Of a DNA stretch of 64,000 bases, positions 34,654 to 43,951 are shown piece after piece. The stretch is from DATKWD01 sp963704815 (GTDB lineage Bacteria > Actinomycetota > Acidimicrobiia > Acidimicrobiales > Salinilacustritrichaceae). A model generated the notes under the pieces. It worked only from the letters and a program-made list of their open reading frames with translations. It made no database searches and had not been told where the DNA came from. The stretch is taken from contig CAVPHU010000002.1 of the NCBI GenBank assembly GCA_963704815.1, positions 62,001-126,000 on the forward strand. Reading direction: 5' to 3'. The translations under genes and the position numbers were made by a program. Position 1 is the first letter of the stretch, and each line of letters begins with the position of its first letter.

Positions 34654-35961
34654 ATGCCCGCACCTCGTTCCATCGCGCCTGCCACCGGGAAGCTGGGAGT
34701 GCTCACCCCGGGTCTCGGCGCCGTCGCCTCCACCTTCATCGCCGGCGTGCTGGCCGCCCGCGCCGGGACCTCCGAGCCGATCGGTTCGATGACCCAGATG
34801 GCGCACATCCGCCTCGGTGACCGAGCGGAGAACCGCAATCCGCTCATCAAGGACTTCGTGCCGATCGCCACGCTCGACGACATCGTGTTCGGTGGATGGG
34901 ATCCGATCTCGCCCAACGCCCTCGAGGCCGCACGCACGGCAGGCGTACTCGAAGAGCGTGATCTCGCGCCGATCTCGGCCGAGATGGAGGGCATCGTCGC
35001 CATGGACGCGGTGTTCGACCAGTCCTGGGTGAGTCGCCTCGAGGGGACACGCGTCGAAACCGGTGACTCGAAGATGGATCTCGCCGAACAGGTGATCGCG
35101 GACATCGAGAACTTCCGCATCGAGCACGAGTGCGACCGGATCGTGATCGTCTGGTGCGCGTCGACCGAGGCGTACCGCGACATCACCGAGGTCCACCAGA
35201 GCGTCGAAGCCTTCGAGCAGGGCCTACGCGACAGCGACGAGATGATCAGTCCGAGCCAGATCTACACCTATGCCGCACTGCAGTCGGGCATCCCGTTCGC
35301 CAACGGTGCGCCCAACCTCTCGTGCGACCTGCCGTGCATGATCGAACTCGCCGAGCGCAACGGCGTGCCGATCGCCGGCAAGGACTACAAGACCGGCCAG
35401 ACCCTCATGAAGACGATCCTGGCGCCGGGTCTCAAGTCGAGGATGCTCGGCCTGCGTGGCTGGTACTCGACCAACATCCTCGGCAACCGCGATGGCGAAG
35501 TGCTCGACGACCCCGAGAACTTCAAGTCGAAGGAGGTGTCGAAACTGGGAGTGCTCGACACCATCCTGCAGCCCGAGGCCTACCCCGAGCTGTACGGCAA
35601 CATCGACCACGTGGTGCGCATCAACTACTACCCGCCGCGCGGCGACAACAAGGAGGGGTGGGACAACATCGACATCTTCGGGTGGATGGGCTACCCGATG
35701 CAGATCAAGGTCAACTTCCTGTGTCGCGACTCGATCCTGGCGGCACCGCTCGTCCTCGACCTGGCGTTGTTCATGGACCTCGCGTCCCGCGCCGGCGAGT
35801 CGGGCGTGCAGGAGTGGCTGAGCTTCTACTTCAAGGCCCCCCAGCCGGCCCGTCCCGGTCTCGATCCCGAGCACGACATCTTCATCCAGCAGACCAAGCT
35901 GAAGAACACCCTCCGCGAGTGGATGGGCGAAGCACCGGTCACCCATTCCGAGGCAGGCTGA
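34654..35961 (+). CDS. ino1: inositol-3-phosphate synthase
   Basis: 435-residue NAD-dependent synthase converting glucose 6-phosphate to 1D-myo-inositol 3-phosphate, the first step towards phosphatidylinositol and mycothiol. The N-terminal Rossmann block is KLGVLTPGLGAVASTFIAG; family segments SPSQIYTYAALQSGIPFANGAPNL, GKDYKTGQTLMKTILAPGLKSRMLGLRGWYSTNILGNRDG and the C-terminal NFLCRDSILAAPLVLDLALFMDLA are complete. ATG 34654 is preferred over 34612 because the homologous part starts at TGKLGVL. The DUF2254 gene follows 10 bases downstream. Probably under the divergent LysR. Confidence 0.93.
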   Translation: MPAPRSIAPATGKLGVLTPGLGAVASTFIAGVLAARAGTSEPIGSMTQMAHIRLGDRAENRNPLIKDFVPIATLDDIVFGGWDPISPNALEAARTAGVLEERDLAPISAEMEGIVAMDAVFDQSWVSRLEGTRVETGDSKMDLAEQVIADIENFRIEHECDRIVIVWCASTEAYRDITEVHQSVEAFEQGLRDSDEMISPSQIYTYAALQSGIPFANGAPNLSCDLPCMIELAERNGVPIAGKDYKTGQTLMKTILAPGLKSRMLGLRGWYSTNILGNRDGEVLDDPENFKSKEVSKLGVLDTILQPEAYPELYGNIDHVVRINYYPPRGDNKEGWDNIDIFGWMGYPMQIKVNFLCRDSILAAPLVLDLALFMDLASRAGESGVQEWLSFYFKAPQPARPGLDPEHDIFIQQTKLKNTLREWMGEAPVTHSEAG

Positions 35962-35971
35962 ACCGCTGCCG

Positions 35972-37351
35972 ATGGCGTCGACCGATGGTGCGCTGAGGCT
36001 CCGGCTGGCCGAGCTGAACGAGCGCTTCCGACGTTCGCTGTTCGCGTTGCCGGCGCTGTGGGTCGTCGGGCTGATCGCACTCTCGCGGCTGACGCTCGCC
36101 ATCGACGAGCGCACCCAGAACGACGATCTGCCCCGTGTGTTCTCGACCACGGTCGACAGCGGCCGGGCGCTGCTCGCCTCGATCGCGTCGGGCACCATCA
36201 CGGCCGCCTCGGTCGTGTTCTCGCTCACCTTGGTGTCGGTGCAACTGGCGTCGTCGCAGTTCTCGCCCCGCACCCTCCGGAACTTCCTGGGCGACCGGTT
36301 CCAACAGAACGTCTTCGGGATCGTGCTCGGCACGTTCGCGTTCTCGATCGCGACCCTTCGCCAGATCAGGGGCCCATTGAGCGACGGCGGCTCGCCCGTG
36401 ATCCCGCAGTTCGGCATCACCGTGGCCACCCTGCTGGCGCTCGCGTCGTTGTTCGCGCTGCTCGGATCGATCAATCGCACCGCTCGAAACCTCCGGGTCA
36501 CGTCGGTGGCCGAGCGGATCGTCACCGAGACGCTGGCCACCATCGACGAGCGGTTCCCGCTCGACCGGGAGGTACTGGGCGTCTCGTCACCCGGGCGCCT
36601 GCCGTCACCCGTGGCGCCCGTCGACGACGACCTCGAGTTCGGTGCGGTGGTCACCGCGACCAAGACCGGATGGATCCAGCAGATCGGTGTCGACGCCCTC
36701 GTCGAAGGTCTTCCCGAGGGTACGATCGTGCGCCTCGACCTGTCCGTCGGGAGCTATGTGAGCCGCGGTCAGGTGCTCGCCACCGTCTCGCCGGTTCCCG
36801 AGGTCGACGAGGCGATGCTGCGCAATCTTCGCAGTGCGTACTCAATCGGCGACACCCGGACCCTGCAGAGCGACGTCGCCTACGGCATCCTCCAGCTCGA
36901 GGACATCGCCCTCCGTGCCCTCTCGCCCGGCATCAACGATCCCAACACGGCGATCGCCATCGTCTCCCAGATGGGGACGATCCTGGTCGACCTGCTCGGG
37001 CGCGACCTCGAGCCCCACGTCTCCGACGTCCGAGGACGGATCGTGCGACGCCCGGTCGAACCGGACCACGGCGACTATCTGCGCGCCGCCCTCGACAAGT
37101 CGCGACGGGCCGCACGCGACGAACCCGCGGTGCTGCTGTCGATGCTCCGCATGCTCGCCCTGGTCCGCGACGAACTCGACCGTCGGCGCGAGCTGAGGCC
37201 CGCGGTCGCCGATGTCATCGAACGCCAGGCGGCGCTGATCGTCGCGGAGGCCGCGCGGTCTGCAGCCCTGGAGGAGGACTCGGCCGAGGTCGGCCGGCTG
37301 GCATCGGAGCTGTCGCTCGTCGCGCCTGCCGCGGCCCCTCATCGAGGGTGA
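35972..37351 (+). CDS. DUF2254 membrane protein
   Basis: 459-residue predicted membrane protein of the DUF2254 family. Four hydrophobic segments: about 22-42, 68-88, 110-128 and 148-168, followed by a soluble cytoplasmic domain with GTIVRLDLSVGSYVSRGQVLATV, a beta-barrel-like fragment, and LRALSPGINDPNTAI, the most conserved block of the family. No biochemical function has been established. It starts 10 bases after ino1 and probably shares its transcript. Confidence 0.85.
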   Translation: MASTDGALRLRLAELNERFRRSLFALPALWVVGLIALSRLTLAIDERTQNDDLPRVFSTTVDSGRALLASIASGTITAASVVFSLTLVSVQLASSQFSPRTLRNFLGDRFQQNVFGIVLGTFAFSIATLRQIRGPLSDGGSPVIPQFGITVATLLALASLFALLGSINRTARNLRVTSVAERIVTETLATIDERFPLDREVLGVSSPGRLPSPVAPVDDDLEFGAVVTATKTGWIQQIGVDALVEGLPEGTIVRLDLSVGSYVSRGQVLATVSPVPEVDEAMLRNLRSAYSIGDTRTLQSDVAYGILQLEDIALRALSPGINDPNTAIAIVSQMGTILVDLLGRDLEPHVSDVRGRIVRRPVEPDHGDYLRAALDKSRRAARDEPAVLLSMLRMLALVRDELDRRRELRPAVADVIERQAALIVAEAARSAALEEDSAEVGRLASELSLVAPAAAPHRG

Positions 37352-37469
37352 CGTCGGGGGACCGGACCCGACGCGGTGATCTGGCTGAAACGAGCGTCGG
37401 CGCTCTTCGCCGAAGCCGACCGAGCCGGCTCGGGTCGTGGACATCGCGTGGGCACTACGTTGCCGTGCC

Positions 37470-38558
37470 GTGAGCGATGCCATGCCCGAGGACCTGACCC
37501 GATCGAGCCGTGACCGCGGCGAGTCCGGAAGGCAGCTCCAGGCGTGGTTGCGATCGGTCACCGGCGACGACGAGGCGACCGTCGGCGACGTGACGTCGCC
37601 CGAGTCGAACGGGATGTCGTCGGAGTCGCTCCTGTTCGACGCCACGGTCCACGGCCGCCCGGAGCGGCTCGTCGCCCGGGTGGCGCCCGACATGTCGGAC
37701 GTCCCCGTCTTCCCGACCTACGACCTCGAGCTCCAGTACCGCGTGATGGGTCTGGTCGCCGAGCACAGTGCGGTCCCGGTGCCCAAGACGCGCTGGCTCG
37801 AGCTCGACGAAGGTCCCCTGGGCGCCCAGTTCTTCGTGATGGACCGGGTCGACGGCGAAGCCGCTCCCGACGTGCCGCCGTACACGTTCGAGGGTGCCCT
37901 GGTCGACGCCGACGCCGACACGCGCCGGGCGTTCGAACGCAACGCCGTCGGACTGCTCGCCGGCATCCACTCCATCGACATCGGTCCGCTCGACACGGCG
38001 TTTCTCGAACTCGATCGACCCGGCGACACGCCGCTGCGCCGCCACATGGCGGAGTGGGACGCGTTCCACGACTGGGTGTGCGGCGACCGCGTCCATCCGA
38101 TCCTCCGCGACGGGCGAGCGTGGCTCGAGGCGAACTGGCCCGACGAGTCGGCGGCGGTGCTCAGCTGGGGCGACAGTCGGATCGGCAACGTGCTCTGGCA
38201 GGGCGTCGAACCGGCGGCCGTCCTCGACTGGGAGATGGCCGGAGTCGGCCCTCGCGAGCTCGACCTCGGATGGATGACCTTCCTGCACCAGTTCTTCCAA
38301 CGGATCGCCGAGAACTTCGACCTCCCCGGCCTGCCCGACTTCATGGACCGCGACCGGGTCATCACGACCTACGCCGAGATGACCGGAGTCGAGCCGGTCG
38401 ACCTGCACTGGTACGAGACCTACTCAGCGTGGCGCCACGGCATCATCATGGCCCGCATCCAGGCCCGCAGCGTCCACTTCGGCCAGTCCGAATGGACCGA
38501 CGACGTCGACGCCCCGATCATCCACCGCGACCAGATCGCCGAACTGATCAGCCGGTGA
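37470..38558 (+). CDS. aminoglycoside phosphotransferase/kinase-like protein
   Basis: 362-residue kinase-fold protein of the APH family, often annotated as ACAD10-like. The catalytic loop reads SWGDSRIGNVLW (Asp and Asn kept, His of the usual HGD replaced by Trp-Gly-Asp), and VLDWEMAGVGPRELDLGW gives the metal-binding Asp. In actinobacteria these proteins sit beside acyl-CoA dehydrogenases and are thought to phosphorylate hydroxy-acyl intermediates; none is adjacent here. TACGTT at 37456-37461 lies 8 bases before GTG 37470, which decides the start over the longer frame. The zinc-ribbon gene overlaps its stop. Confidence 0.85.
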   Translation: MSDAMPEDLTRSSRDRGESGRQLQAWLRSVTGDDEATVGDVTSPESNGMSSESLLFDATVHGRPERLVARVAPDMSDVPVFPTYDLELQYRVMGLVAEHSAVPVPKTRWLELDEGPLGAQFFVMDRVDGEAAPDVPPYTFEGALVDADADTRRAFERNAVGLLAGIHSIDIGPLDTAFLELDRPGDTPLRRHMAEWDAFHDWVCGDRVHPILRDGRAWLEANWPDESAAVLSWGDSRIGNVLWQGVEPAAVLDWEMAGVGPRELDLGWMTFLHQFFQRIAENFDLPGLPDFMDRDRVITTYAEMTGVEPVDLHWYETYSAWRHGIIMARIQARSVHFGQSEWTDDVDAPIIHRDQIAELISR

Positions 38559-38890
38559 CCGCCGAGATCGTCTGCCCCGAGTGCGGAGAGGACGACGACC
38601 TCACCGGTGAGCGGAACGCCGACCTCATCCACATCACCTGCGGCGCGTGTGGTCGGGCCTGGGACCGCGACCCGTCGCCTCGCTGTCCCGCCTGCGGATC
38701 GGACGACCTGCACGCGTGCCTCAAGGCCGTCGTCGAACGCTCGCGAGGGACCCAGCTGTCGGTCGTGGGGACCGAGGTCGTCCACCTCTGCCGGGTCTGC
38801 GACGCCGACGAGCTCGAGTCGTACCGGCTGTCGGGCACGCTGCTCATGCCCCAGGAGCTCCCCACCGTCGGCCCCGAGCAGGATGCATGA
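38555..38890 (+). CDS. zinc-ribbon protein, four Cys pairs
   Basis: 111 residues with CPECG, CGACG, CPACG and CRVC, i.e. two zinc ribbons, followed by an acidic C-terminus (LPTVGPEQDA). Such rubredoxin-like ribbons bind structural zinc, and here would suit an accessory or regulatory role for the upstream kinase-like protein, with which it overlaps (GTGA, start GTG 38555). No family name is offered. Confidence 0.7.
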   Translation: MTAEIVCPECGEDDDLTGERNADLIHITCGACGRAWDRDPSPRCPACGSDDLHACLKAVVERSRGTQLSVVGTEVVHLCRVCDADELESYRLSGTLLMPQELPTVGPEQDA

Positions 38891-38935
38891 CGAGGGGTCG
38901 CCGGTTCGAGTGCGGGTCGCGGGGGTGGGGACGTC

Positions 38936-39808
38936 GTGAGTGACGTCCACCTGCTGGCGAATCCGGCGTCGGGCACGGCAGACGAAGGCGACCGTGCCGC
39001 GGTGTCACGCCAGATCACCGCAGCGGGGCACCGGGTGATCGACGTCACCGGCGGTTCGTCCGCGGCCTCCCACACCGCGGTGGAGCGCATCGTCGGCGAG
39101 GGGGCGGAACGGCTGGTCATCGTCGGCGGAGACGGGCTGGTCCACCTCGCGATCCAAGCCGTGGCCGGGACCCAAACGGTCCTGGGACTCGTGCCCCAGG
39201 GGACGGGGAACGACTTCGTCCGAGCGCTTGGCCTCCTCGATCTGCCCCTCCGCGAGCAGGTCGACGCGGCACTGTCCGACGGGGTGGCGGTCGACGCGCT
39301 CCGCACGACCCACGGGTGGGTCGCCACCGTGGCGACCCTCGGCTTCGCCGGCGACGTGACGGCGCGAGCCAACGCCATGAGCTGGCCGCGCGGCGAGTCG
39401 GTCTACTCGGTGGCCACGGTGCTCCAGCTGCCCCGCCTCCGGCAGCTCGAACTGATCTTCACGGTCGACGGGGTGGCCGAGGCCACCTCGACGACGATGC
39501 TGTCGATCGGCAACACCAAGTACTTCGGCGGTGGCATGAAGATCTGCCCCGGGGCCGTGCCGGTGGGTGGGTACTTCGAGGCGACGACGATCAGCGGGGT
39601 GGGGCGGTTGACGTTCCTCCGCGTGTTCCCGAGGGTCTTCAAGGGAACCCACGTCGAACGAGACGAGGTCGCCGTGCGAATCGGCCGGAGCGGCCGACTC
39701 GAGGGTGATGCGGTCGATCTGTGGGGCGACGGCGAGCGACTCGGGCCCCTTCCGGTCGACTTCGAGATCGTTGCGGGCGCGATCCAGGTCGCCGGCGCCC
39801 GCCTCTGA
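38936..39808 (+). CDS. diacylglycerol/lipid kinase family protein
   Basis: 290-residue ATP-dependent lipid kinase of the DAGK_cat/YegS group. LLANPASGTADEGDR at the start, VIVGGDGLVHLAI (the GGDG phosphate loop), GLVPQGTGNDFVRALG and a C-terminal beta-sandwich domain identify it. It phosphorylates diacylglycerol or a sphingoid-like lipid at the membrane. The GGDG(T/S) motif has Leu in the last position (GGDGL), a tolerated variant. GTG 38936 follows a GGGGTGGGG ribosome site. Related to lipid turnover, as ino1 is. Confidence 0.88.
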   Translation: MSDVHLLANPASGTADEGDRAAVSRQITAAGHRVIDVTGGSSAASHTAVERIVGEGAERLVIVGGDGLVHLAIQAVAGTQTVLGLVPQGTGNDFVRALGLLDLPLREQVDAALSDGVAVDALRTTHGWVATVATLGFAGDVTARANAMSWPRGESVYSVATVLQLPRLRQLELIFTVDGVAEATSTTMLSIGNTKYFGGGMKICPGAVPVGGYFEATTISGVGRLTFLRVFPRVFKGTHVERDEVAVRIGRSGRLEGDAVDLWGDGERLGPLPVDFEIVAGAIQVAGARL

Positions 39809-39858
39809 CCCCCGCCCGCCTCTGACACCGGCGCGGCGTCCTCACCTACGGTGCGCCC

Positions 39859-40395
39859 ATGCGATGGACGGTGCATGGTGAGCGGTCGTTGTACGCCAGC
39901 GACTGGGTCGGCCTGAGTCTCGTCGACGTCCAGGTCCCCGACGGAGCTCGTTTCGAACACCACGTGGTCCGGGTCCCGCATCACGCCGCGGGGTGTGTGG
40001 TCCACGACGTCGGGCGAGGCCTGCTGCTGCTGTGGCGACATCGGTTCATCACCGACACCTGGGGCTGGGAGATCCCGGCCGGCGGCATCGACCCCGGCGA
40101 GTCAGCCGACGCGGCGGCGGCCCGCGAAGTGCGCGAGGAGACCGGATGGGAGCCCGGCCCGATCACGCCGCTCGCCACCTACCACCCGACCAACGGGTTG
40201 TCCGACCAGCGCTTCCACGCCTTTCTCGCCGACGGGGCGACCCATGTCAGCGAGCCGACCGACCCGTCGGAGTCCGAGCGGATCGAGTGGGTCGGTCTCG
40301 ACGAGGTCCGTCGCATCGTGACCAGCGGCGAGATGCTCGACGGCCTGTCGCTCACCAGCGTGCTCTACGCCCTCAACTTCGTCGACCTCGATTGA
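39859..40395 (+). CDS. Nudix hydrolase
   Basis: 178 residues. The Nudix box is complete: GGIDPGESADAAAAREVREETGWEPG (G-x5-E-x7-REVxEExGW). The context of a preceding WGWEIPAGGI suits ADP-ribose or nucleotide-sugar pyrophosphatases. TACGGT at 39847-39852, 6 bases before ATG 39859, indicates a leaderless transcript independent of the lipid kinase gene. Confidence 0.88.
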   Translation: MRWTVHGERSLYASDWVGLSLVDVQVPDGARFEHHVVRVPHHAAGCVVHDVGRGLLLLWRHRFITDTWGWEIPAGGIDPGESADAAAAREVREETGWEPGPITPLATYHPTNGLSDQRFHAFLADGATHVSEPTDPSESERIEWVGLDEVRRIVTSGEMLDGLSLTSVLYALNFVDLD

Positions 40396-40522
40396 GGCGC
40401 TGCGTCGGGCACCAAGTGTCGCAGCTTCTGCCCCGTCACTCCCGCTCTTGGCGCTGCTTCGTCGCGGCGGGCCGCTCGGGCCCCAGCCGCGCACGGCACC
40501 TGCTTCGCGACGGCGCCTCTTG

Positions 40523-40549
40523 CTCGCCCTCCGGCGCTGCGCCGGCGAG
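40523..40549. terminator. hairpin between convergent genes
   Basis: CTCG and CCGGCG (40523-40536) pair with CGCCGG and CGAG (40540-40549) around CTG. It ends exactly at the stop of the penicillin-acylase gene. The rest of the 154-base gap (40396-40549) holds no gene. No T-run follows. Confidence 0.4.
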
Positions 40550-43024
40550 TCAGCCGGTGACGGTGGACCGGCTGATCTCGGCGTCAGCGATGGCCTCGGG
40601 TGTGAAGGCCACGGGCTTCCAGTTCTTCTCGGAGAACCGCCGGGTGGCGTCGGCGAAGATGTCGGCCTCACGGTCCTGGGTGTTCGAGTAGTTGAGGAGC
40701 GAGTAGGCCTCGGGCGTGCCGTCGGGCGAGAACCCCACGGTCATGATGAAGCTCGATCCGCCCGAGACGGGATGGCCGTCTGCCCGCAACTGGCTGTCGG
40801 GCGACACCCGATCCGCGAGTTCGGGGAGCGGCTCGAGGGTGTCGCTCCCGCTCGATCGCACGATGTTGGTGGTTCCGTCGCGGTCGTCTCCGCCATGAAT
40901 CGGGATCCGCTCACCGTTGCGATCCGAGAACTGGATCTCGCCCCAGGGCTGGTCGAGCGGGAATCCGGCAGCATCGAGCACGAGCACGGCTCGTCCGAGT
41001 TGGACGAGTGCCGGGTCGGCGCCGTCGGTCGGACCGGCAGCCAGCCCTGCCGGCGTGCCCACCGGATCGGCCGGATCGAATGGTGTGGCGAAGGCGGTGT
41101 CGCCGTCGATGCCCCCGATCCACTCCTTCCAGATGTGCGGACCGACCGAATCGAGCTCGAAACGACCGTCCCAGGCGGCCAGCACGTCACAAGCCTCGGT
41201 CAGGTCGACCGGGCCCTCGGATGCCGGCAGCAGGTCGGACTCGGGGTCGGCGGGCACCACGACCGAGGTGGTCGCGCGGCAGCGCTCGACGAGGTCCTCA
41301 CGCAGGAGCCGCGGAGTTGCCCCCTCGTTGTCCAGCACGAGGTCGCGAAGTTCGGTCACGTCGAAGGTGCCGTCGTCGCCGGCGGGCCCGTCGGCGGAGG
41401 TGTCACCGAGCAAGAAGGCGTTCTGACGGGTCCGCGGAATCTGTTCGATGTCCTGCATGCCATGGAGGGGGCTGAAGTCGCCCGCCAGGAACTCGCTCGG
41501 GTGTGACACCCAGAAGCTGTCGTTGGCGTTGAACACCACGTCGGATCGCTCGGTGACCGGCATCGCCGAATAGGGCACCAGACCGGGATCGCGTGCGCCG
41601 TCGACCTCGACCCACTCGTTTTCGGGGTCCGAGCCGTCGAGCAGGACGAATCCCTGGTCGAACGCGACGCTCACGACCGGGTTGTTGTCGAGGTCGTCGA
41701 GCCATCCGGTGATGGCAGCGTCGGAGAGGTTCGGTGTGGCGGAGGTGTCGGCGTACCAGGCGCGCCCGTCGTTGCTCACCGCAACCGTGTTGAACAGGGG
41801 AACCCCGGTGACGGTCTCGTGGATCTCGATGAACTCGTCGAGGTCGGCGGCCGTCACCATGGCCCGGTACTGCTCGACGAAGTCGTCGTTGTCGATGTTG
41901 GCGTCGCGGTAGGTGATCGCCTGCGACTCGTCCCACGGCAGCAGGTCGATGTTGAGCACCGGGCCGTAGTGGGTCGAATAGATCGTCCTCGTCTCGGTCG
42001 TGAGCTCGCCGTCGTCGCCGAGCACCTCGATCGAGATCTCGTCGGTCTCCATCTCTCGTTCCTCGTCGCCGTAGCGATAGGTGGTCGGTGATCCCTCGAC
42101 GAGCTCGACCTGGTAGCCGGTGAAGCGGTTGCCCTTCGACACGGTGTGGGTCCATGCGAACGTGTCGGTGAATCCGACGGCGAGGCCGGGCAGACCCGAG
42201 AGCTGTGAGCCGTAGGCATCGAATGCACCGGGGACCGTGAGGTGGACCTCCCAGAATCGGAGGGCGCCTTCCCAGGGGAAGTGCGGGTTGGCGACGAGCA
42301 GTCCGCTGCCGTTCGTGCTGCGGTCGGCGCCGATGGCCCAGCCGTTGCTGGCGACCTCGAGGTCGAGGTCGAACGCCGGTACTGCGCCCTCGTCCTCGTC
42401 GGGAACCGTCGAGCCGTCGACGGTCGGGGGCTCGGCTCCCACCAGGAAGTTGCGTACGGCGCCACTCGAGGCCTGAAGGGTGATCGAGCGGGCGTAGGCG
42501 TAGACCTCGTCGGGTTCGACCGGGCGCACCCATTCCTCGCCGGCGCACCAGCCATTGATCCCGTCGCCCCCGACCTCGGCGAGATGTGCGTTCCATCCTG
42601 CGGCGTAGGCGGTCATCAGGTTCTGCGCCTCGGGCGAGGCCTCGGTGAAATCCTTCGTGGCCCGATCGAAGATCCCGATGGTTTTCCACGCCAGGTCGGA
42701 CCGGAGGTGCTCATCACCCTCGCCATCACCGGCGCCGAGGAACCTGGCCCGCTCGCCTCGGATCATCACGATCTGATCGATGAGGTCACACGAACGGTCC
42801 TGGGCCGAGGCGTAGCCCTGACCGAAGGTCACGTCGTCGACCGTGGAGCCGCTGATGTGGGGCACCCCGTCGGTGGTGCGCACGATCTCGGCTTCGTACC
42901 CGCCGGTGGGCGTGCCGACCTCGGTCGGGTCCTGGCTCCCGTCCTCGGCGCCGTCGTCGGACGAACTGCAGGCCGTGGCCAGGAGGGCGAGCAGGACCAG
43001 GATGCGACACAGCGACCGATGCAT
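40550..43024 (-). CDS. penicillin acylase family lipoprotein
   Basis: 824-residue Ntn hydrolase with lipoprotein signal (MHRSLCRILVLLALLATAC, lipobox Cys at residue 19). The precursor should self-cleave before the Ser of ASNGWAIGADRS (near residue 226), the N-terminal nucleophile of the beta subunit; the alpha part holds FGQGYASAQDR and the beta part GLPGLAVGFTDTFAW and HYGPVLN. Members hydrolyse amide bonds of acyl-homoserine lactones, beta-lactams or acyl-amino acids outside the membrane. Start: ATG 43024 with TACCGT 6 bases upstream; a start 21 bases further upstream would disrupt the signal peptide. Divergent from the SDR gene. Confidence 0.9.
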   Translation of the reverse strand: MHRSLCRILVLLALLATACSSSDDGAEDGSQDPTEVGTPTGGYEAEIVRTTDGVPHISGSTVDDVTFGQGYASAQDRSCDLIDQIVMIRGERARFLGAGDGEGDEHLRSDLAWKTIGIFDRATKDFTEASPEAQNLMTAYAAGWNAHLAEVGGDGINGWCAGEEWVRPVEPDEVYAYARSITLQASSGAVRNFLVGAEPPTVDGSTVPDEDEGAVPAFDLDLEVASNGWAIGADRSTNGSGLLVANPHFPWEGALRFWEVHLTVPGAFDAYGSQLSGLPGLAVGFTDTFAWTHTVSKGNRFTGYQVELVEGSPTTYRYGDEEREMETDEISIEVLGDDGELTTETRTIYSTHYGPVLNIDLLPWDESQAITYRDANIDNDDFVEQYRAMVTAADLDEFIEIHETVTGVPLFNTVAVSNDGRAWYADTSATPNLSDAAITGWLDDLDNNPVVSVAFDQGFVLLDGSDPENEWVEVDGARDPGLVPYSAMPVTERSDVVFNANDSFWVSHPSEFLAGDFSPLHGMQDIEQIPRTRQNAFLLGDTSADGPAGDDGTFDVTELRDLVLDNEGATPRLLREDLVERCRATTSVVVPADPESDLLPASEGPVDLTEACDVLAAWDGRFELDSVGPHIWKEWIGGIDGDTAFATPFDPADPVGTPAGLAAGPTDGADPALVQLGRAVLVLDAAGFPLDQPWGEIQFSDRNGERIPIHGGDDRDGTTNIVRSSGSDTLEPLPELADRVSPDSQLRADGHPVSGGSSFIMTVGFSPDGTPEAYSLLNYSNTQDREADIFADATRRFSEKNWKPVAFTPEAIADAEISRSTVTG

Positions 43025-43096
43025 CACCGAACGGTACCGGCGCACGCGGGGCAGCTCGAAGCCCGCCGCGACCGCGTTGTTGGGTACCGTCGGCCG
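43025..43096. promoter_or_regulatory. two back-to-back leaderless promoters
   Basis: In this 72-base divergent gap the minus strand carries TACCGT (43036-43031) 6 bases before ATG 43024, and the plus strand TACCGT (43085-43090) 6 bases before ATG 43097. The identical box at identical distance on both sides is the clearest example of the window-wide leaderless pattern. Confidence 0.7.
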
Positions 43097-43885
43097 ATGA
43101 TTGCTGAACGGTTTCGGATCGACGGCACGGTCGCCATCGTCACCGGCGCGAGCCGCGGCATCGGTGCCGCCTGCGCTCGGGCGCTCGCCGAATGCGGCGC
43201 CGACGTGGTGATCGGAGCCCGCTCGGCCGACTCGCTGGCCGACGTCGCTGCAGACGTCGAAGCCTCGGGGCGGCGGGCCGAAGCCGTGGCCGCCGACCTG
43301 TCCGACCGCGAGTCGCTGGCCCAGCTGGTCGAGACCGCGGTGGAACGGTTCGGGCGGATCGACACCGTCGTCAACAACGTCGGCGGGAGCTTCCCGAAGC
43401 CGTTCCTCGAGACCTCCGAGCGCAGTTTCGAGAAGGCGCTGTCGTGGAACGTGACGACGGCGTTCAACCTGACCCAGCTCGCGGTTCCGGAGATGCTGAA
43501 GACCGGTGGCGGGTCGGTGATCAACATCGCATCGGCCGCGGGCCGGATGGCGTCGCGAGGCATGTCGGCCTACGGCACGGCGAAGGCGTCGATGATCGCG
43601 CTCACCCGCAACCTGGCGCAGGACCTCGCGCCCCGCATCCGGGTGAACGCGATCGCTCCCGGAGCCATCGCCACCGACGCCCTGCAGATGGTGCTCGACG
43701 ACGAAGGCATGCGTGCCGCGATGGTCGATGGCACACCGCTGCGACGCATCGGCGATCCCGACGACATCGCGGCAGCCGCGGTCTACTTCGCCACGCCGGC
43801 ATCCGGCTACGTGACCGGACAGGTGCTGGCCGTCGACGGCGGGATCCAGTCGCCCAACCTCGAGATGCCCATCGCCGACCTCTGA
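43097..43885 (+). CDS. short-chain dehydrogenase/reductase
   Basis: 262-residue classical SDR. Cofactor loop TGASRGIGAACARAL, then NNVGGSF, catalytic Ser in IASAAGRMA and YGTAK (Tyr and Lys), RVNAIAPGAIATD after the active site and VTGQVLAVDGGIQSP at the C-terminus. NAD(P)(H)-dependent oxidoreductase on a hydroxy/keto group; substrate unknown. It ends 66 bases before an acyl-CoA dehydrogenase gene, so a joint pathway is plausible. Confidence 0.9.
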   Translation: MIAERFRIDGTVAIVTGASRGIGAACARALAECGADVVIGARSADSLADVAADVEASGRRAEAVAADLSDRESLAQLVETAVERFGRIDTVVNNVGGSFPKPFLETSERSFEKALSWNVTTAFNLTQLAVPEMLKTGGGSVINIASAAGRMASRGMSAYGTAKASMIALTRNLAQDLAPRIRVNAIAPGAIATDALQMVLDDEGMRAAMVDGTPLRRIGDPDDIAAAAVYFATPASGYVTGQVLAVDGGIQSPNLEMPIADL

Positions 43886-43951
43886 GAATCGCCGGGCACC
43901 ATCGCGACTACCGTCGGAGCCTCACCCACTGGCCCGACGACGGGGGAGTCG

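Noticed and set aside
41403..42689. Arg-rich 428-residue frame antiparallel to or in other frames of the penicillin acylase gene
   Set aside because: Typical GC-rich shadow frame; no family motifs, while the lipoprotein frame has signal peptide and catalytic residues.
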